Under the pieces are notes generated by a model, which did no database searches, had not been told where the DNA came from, and was given only the letters and a program-made list of their open reading frames with translations. Source: Fimbriimonadales bacterium (GTDB lineage: Bacteria > Armatimonadota > Fimbriimonadia > Fimbriimonadales > GBS-DC). From it: 6,789 nt of DNA. The stretch spans positions 1 to 6,789 of the forward strand of contig JANXCK010000046.1 in assembly GCA_025060055.1 (NCBI GenBank), given 5' to 3'. Of this stretch, positions 4,943-6,789 are shown piece after piece. Both the position numbers and the translations under genes were made by a program. Position 1 is the first letter of the stretch. Each line of letters starts with the position of its first letter.

Positions 4943-6509
4943 TTTCTTAGTGCTGGGCAGCGGGATCGCAGGATTGACCTTCGCGCTGAATGTGGCACCG
5001 CACGGCTCGGTTGCGATTCTTACCAAGAAACAGCGCTCCGAGTCGAACACGAACTACGCGCAGGGCGGGATCGCCGCCGCCATCGGCGCGGACGACTCGT
5101 GGGAGCTACACCTGCAGGACACTCTGACCGCAGGCGCAGGACTGTGCGACACCGAAGCCGTCGAGGTGCTGGTCAAAAACGGACCCCGACTCGTCCACTG
5201 GCTGATTGAGCTGGGCGCACAGTTCGACCGCAACCCTGACGGCAGTATCGCGCTGGGCAAGGAGGGCGGTCATTCGCGCAGTCGAATCGTTCACGCTGCC
5301 GACCACACAGGCTACGAAATCGAGCGCACACTGCTGATTGCCGCTCGCAAGACGCCTCACATCACCGTACTGGAACACTATCAAGCGCTGGACTTGATTT
5401 TGGAAGGTGGCGCGTGCGTTGGCGTGCAGGTGCTGGACACGCTGACAGGCGACTTGTTCGAGATTCGCGCTAAGGCGGTTCTGCTGGCGACGGGCGGCTG
5501 CGGACAGGTCTACCTGCACACCAGCAACCCGCCTATTGCCACTGGTGACGGGATTGGCATGGCATGGCGTGCGGGTGCGACGATTGCGAACATGGAGTTC
5601 ATCCAGTTTCACCCCACCACGCTGTATCATACGGACGCGCCATCGTTTCTGATTTCGGAGGCGGTGCGTGGCGAGGGCGGGATCTTGCGCCGACGCGACG
5701 GTTACCGCTTTATGCCCAACTATGACCCCCGCGCGGAGCTGGCGCCGCGCGACATCGTTGCTCGTGCGATTGACGCCGAACTCAAAAGGACGGGCGACCC
5801 GTGCGTCTACTTAGACATCACGCACTTAGACCCGGAATTTGTCCAACGACGCTTCCCAACGATTTACCACACCTGTCTGCAGTACGGCATCGACATCACG
5901 CGCGAGCCAATCCCCGTTGTGCCTGCGGCGCACTATGCCTGCGGCGGCGTCTGGACAGACTTGAACGGACGCACGACCATCCCGCGCCTGTACGCCTGTG
6001 GCGAGGTCGCATATACGGGCGTGCATGGAGCAAACCGATTAGCCAGCAACTCACTACTGGAGGCGTTGGTGTTCGCCGAGCGCGCGGCGCACCACGCCGC
6101 GACGCGCCTCGACGAGCCGCCTCCACAGCCTAAACCCTCGTGCATCACCGCCCAGCTCGCCCCGATTGAACCAGCACCCACTATCAGCGACCACGCCTAT
6201 AACTGGGACGCTGACCGTCTGCAAATTCGCAAGATTATGCAGAAAAAGGTGGGGATTGTGCGCACTGTTGCACGCCTGCAGGAGGCGCGCTGCGAACTGG
6301 AGCAGCTCGCAGCCCAAATCGAAGCAGCTTACCGCCTGTTGACGCCCACAGTCGAATCCTGCGAGGCACGCAACTTAGTTGCATGCGCCTTGCTCATCAC
6401 GCTCTGTGCCCTTGCCCGCAAAGAGAGTCGCGGACTGCACTATGTGCTGGACTACCCCGAAGCGCGTGCGGAGTTTGCCGCCTGCCCTACCTTGCTGACA
6501 CCCGCATGA
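4932..6509 (+). CDS. nadB: L-aspartate oxidase, first step of NAD synthesis
   Basis: A 525-residue cytosolic FAD enzyme oxidising L-aspartate to iminoaspartate, which quinolinate synthase (NadA) uses to make the NAD precursor quinolinate. It belongs to the succinate dehydrogenase/fumarate reductase flavoprotein family. Visible are the dinucleotide-binding GSGIAG (9-14), NTNYAQGGIAAAIG (39-52), EGGHSRSRIVHAADHTG (111-127), QFHPTTLYH (225-233, H227), SEAVRGEGG (242-250), APRDIVARAID (271-281, R273), AAHYACGGV (332-340, H334) and HGANRLASNSLLEALV (365-380, R369). These match the substrate-binding His/Arg residues of E. coli NadB (H244, R290, H351, R386). The C-terminal helical domain (about 425-515) is complete, so this is an oxidase of normal length rather than a fragment. 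GGAGG at 4922-4926 is the ribosome binding site. The start overlaps rex by 11 bases and the stop overlaps the PII gene by four. NadA and NadC are not in the window. Confidence 0.97.
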   Translation: MVYDFLVLGSGIAGLTFALNVAPHGSVAILTKKQRSESNTNYAQGGIAAAIGADDSWELHLQDTLTAGAGLCDTEAVEVLVKNGPRLVHWLIELGAQFDRNPDGSIALGKEGGHSRSRIVHAADHTGYEIERTLLIAARKTPHITVLEHYQALDLILEGGACVGVQVLDTLTGDLFEIRAKAVLLATGGCGQVYLHTSNPPIATGDGIGMAWRAGATIANMEFIQFHPTTLYHTDAPSFLISEAVRGEGGILRRRDGYRFMPNYDPRAELAPRDIVARAIDAELKRTGDPCVYLDITHLDPEFVQRRFPTIYHTCLQYGIDITREPIPVVPAAHYACGGVWTDLNGRTTIPRLYACGEVAYTGVHGANRLASNSLLEALVFAERAAHHAATRLDEPPPQPKPSCITAQLAPIEPAPTISDHAYNWDADRLQIRKIMQKKVGIVRTVARLQEARCELEQLAAQIEAAYRLLTPTVESCEARNLVACALLITLCALARKESRGLHYVLDYPEARAEFAACPTLLTPA

Positions 6510-6789
6510 AAAAGATCGACTGCATCATCCGCCCGCATAAGTTAGAAGAGGTCAAAACCGCGCTGAACGAGCTGGGTGTTGCGGGCATGACCGTCAGCGA
6601 GGTGCGTGGCTGTGGTAGCAGCCCTTCCGACGCAGGATGGCTGGGCGAGGAAACGCTCATCCGTCTACCAATTCGCCTGCGCTTGGAAATGGTCGTGCCC
6701 GACGCGCTGGTCGAACCTGTGGTCGAGGCGATTTTGCAGCACGCTCGCACAGGACAGCCCGATGACGGCAAGATTTTCATCCTGCCTTA
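6506..6789 (+). CDS. PII-type signal protein, divergent T-loop (partial)
   Basis: The first 94 residues of a PII (GlnB/GlnK) family trimer subunit, cut by the window end. PII proteins bind ATP/ADP and often 2-oxoglutarate and regulate nitrogen and related metabolism by contact through the T-loop. The framework is clear: KKIDCIIRPHKLEEVKTALNELGVAGMTVSEVRG (2-35), LRLEMVVPDALVEPVVEAI (58-76) and ARTGQPDDGKIFILP (80-94), the last being the nucleotide-binding B-loop with T82-G83 and K89. The T-loop (37-55) is unusual: it is one residue shorter than GlnB, has Ser at the Q39 position, and lacks the Tyr51 that is uridylylated in proteobacteria. Control by uridylylation is therefore unlikely and 2-oxoglutarate binding is doubtful. 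It starts within the nadB stop (ATGA), has no own ribosome binding site and is probably translationally coupled to nadB. NadB or another NAD-synthesis enzyme is a plausible partner, by inference only. Confidence 0.88.
   Translation, partial: MKKIDCIIRPHKLEEVKTALNELGVAGMTVSEVRGCGSSPSDAGWLGEETLIRLPIRLRLEMVVPDALVEPVVEAILQHARTGQPDDGKIFILP

Noticed and set aside
5106..5630. Minus-strand 174-residue open frame opposite nadB
   Set aside because: It lies entirely within conserved nadB coding sequence and its translation shows no family features.

Overview
The window looks like chromosomal DNA from a moderately GC-rich bacterium. All six genes I accept lie on the + strand. Gene content, GC-rich palindromic repeats and methyltransferase style recall hot-spring lineages such as Armatimonadota or Chloroflexota, but I cannot place the organism from sequence alone and that assignment is only a guess.

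The left part (1-2357) is accessory in character. A small basic protein with two CxxC-based zinc sites (178-633) is followed 50 bases later by a 557-residue beta-class DNA methyltransferase carrying a C-terminal Mrr-like PD-(D/E)xK nuclease domain (684-2357). Its central target-recognition part is clearly lower in GC than the flanks. Between this gene and the next is about 600 bases without a protein gene. That stretch holds a 154-base cloverleaf-like palindrome (2361-2514), a run of short hairpins (2574-2655), a textbook strong sigma-70 promoter (2694-2722) and a roughly 234-nt structured leader (about 2729-2962).

The right part (2963-6789) is a tightly packed gene set: an RpoD/SigA-type sigma factor, the NADH-sensing repressor Rex, L-aspartate oxidase NadB (first step of de novo NAD synthesis) and the start of a PII-type signal protein cut by the window edge. 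Rex and NadB overlap by 11 bases and NadB and the PII gene by 4, so at least these three are probably co-transcribed and translationally coupled. They pair NADH/NAD sensing with NAD synthesis from aspartate and a nitrogen- or energy-sensing protein.

The most interesting stretch is the sigma-factor leader. It contains a 9-bp long-range stem ending directly before the ribosome binding site, several internal hairpins, competing pairings that could form a switch, and, overlapping one hairpin, a near-perfect match to the known Rex operator. Either a cis-acting RNA or a DNA operator, or both, would link this sigma-rex-nadB cluster to cell state. I do not recognise the leader as a known riboswitch class.
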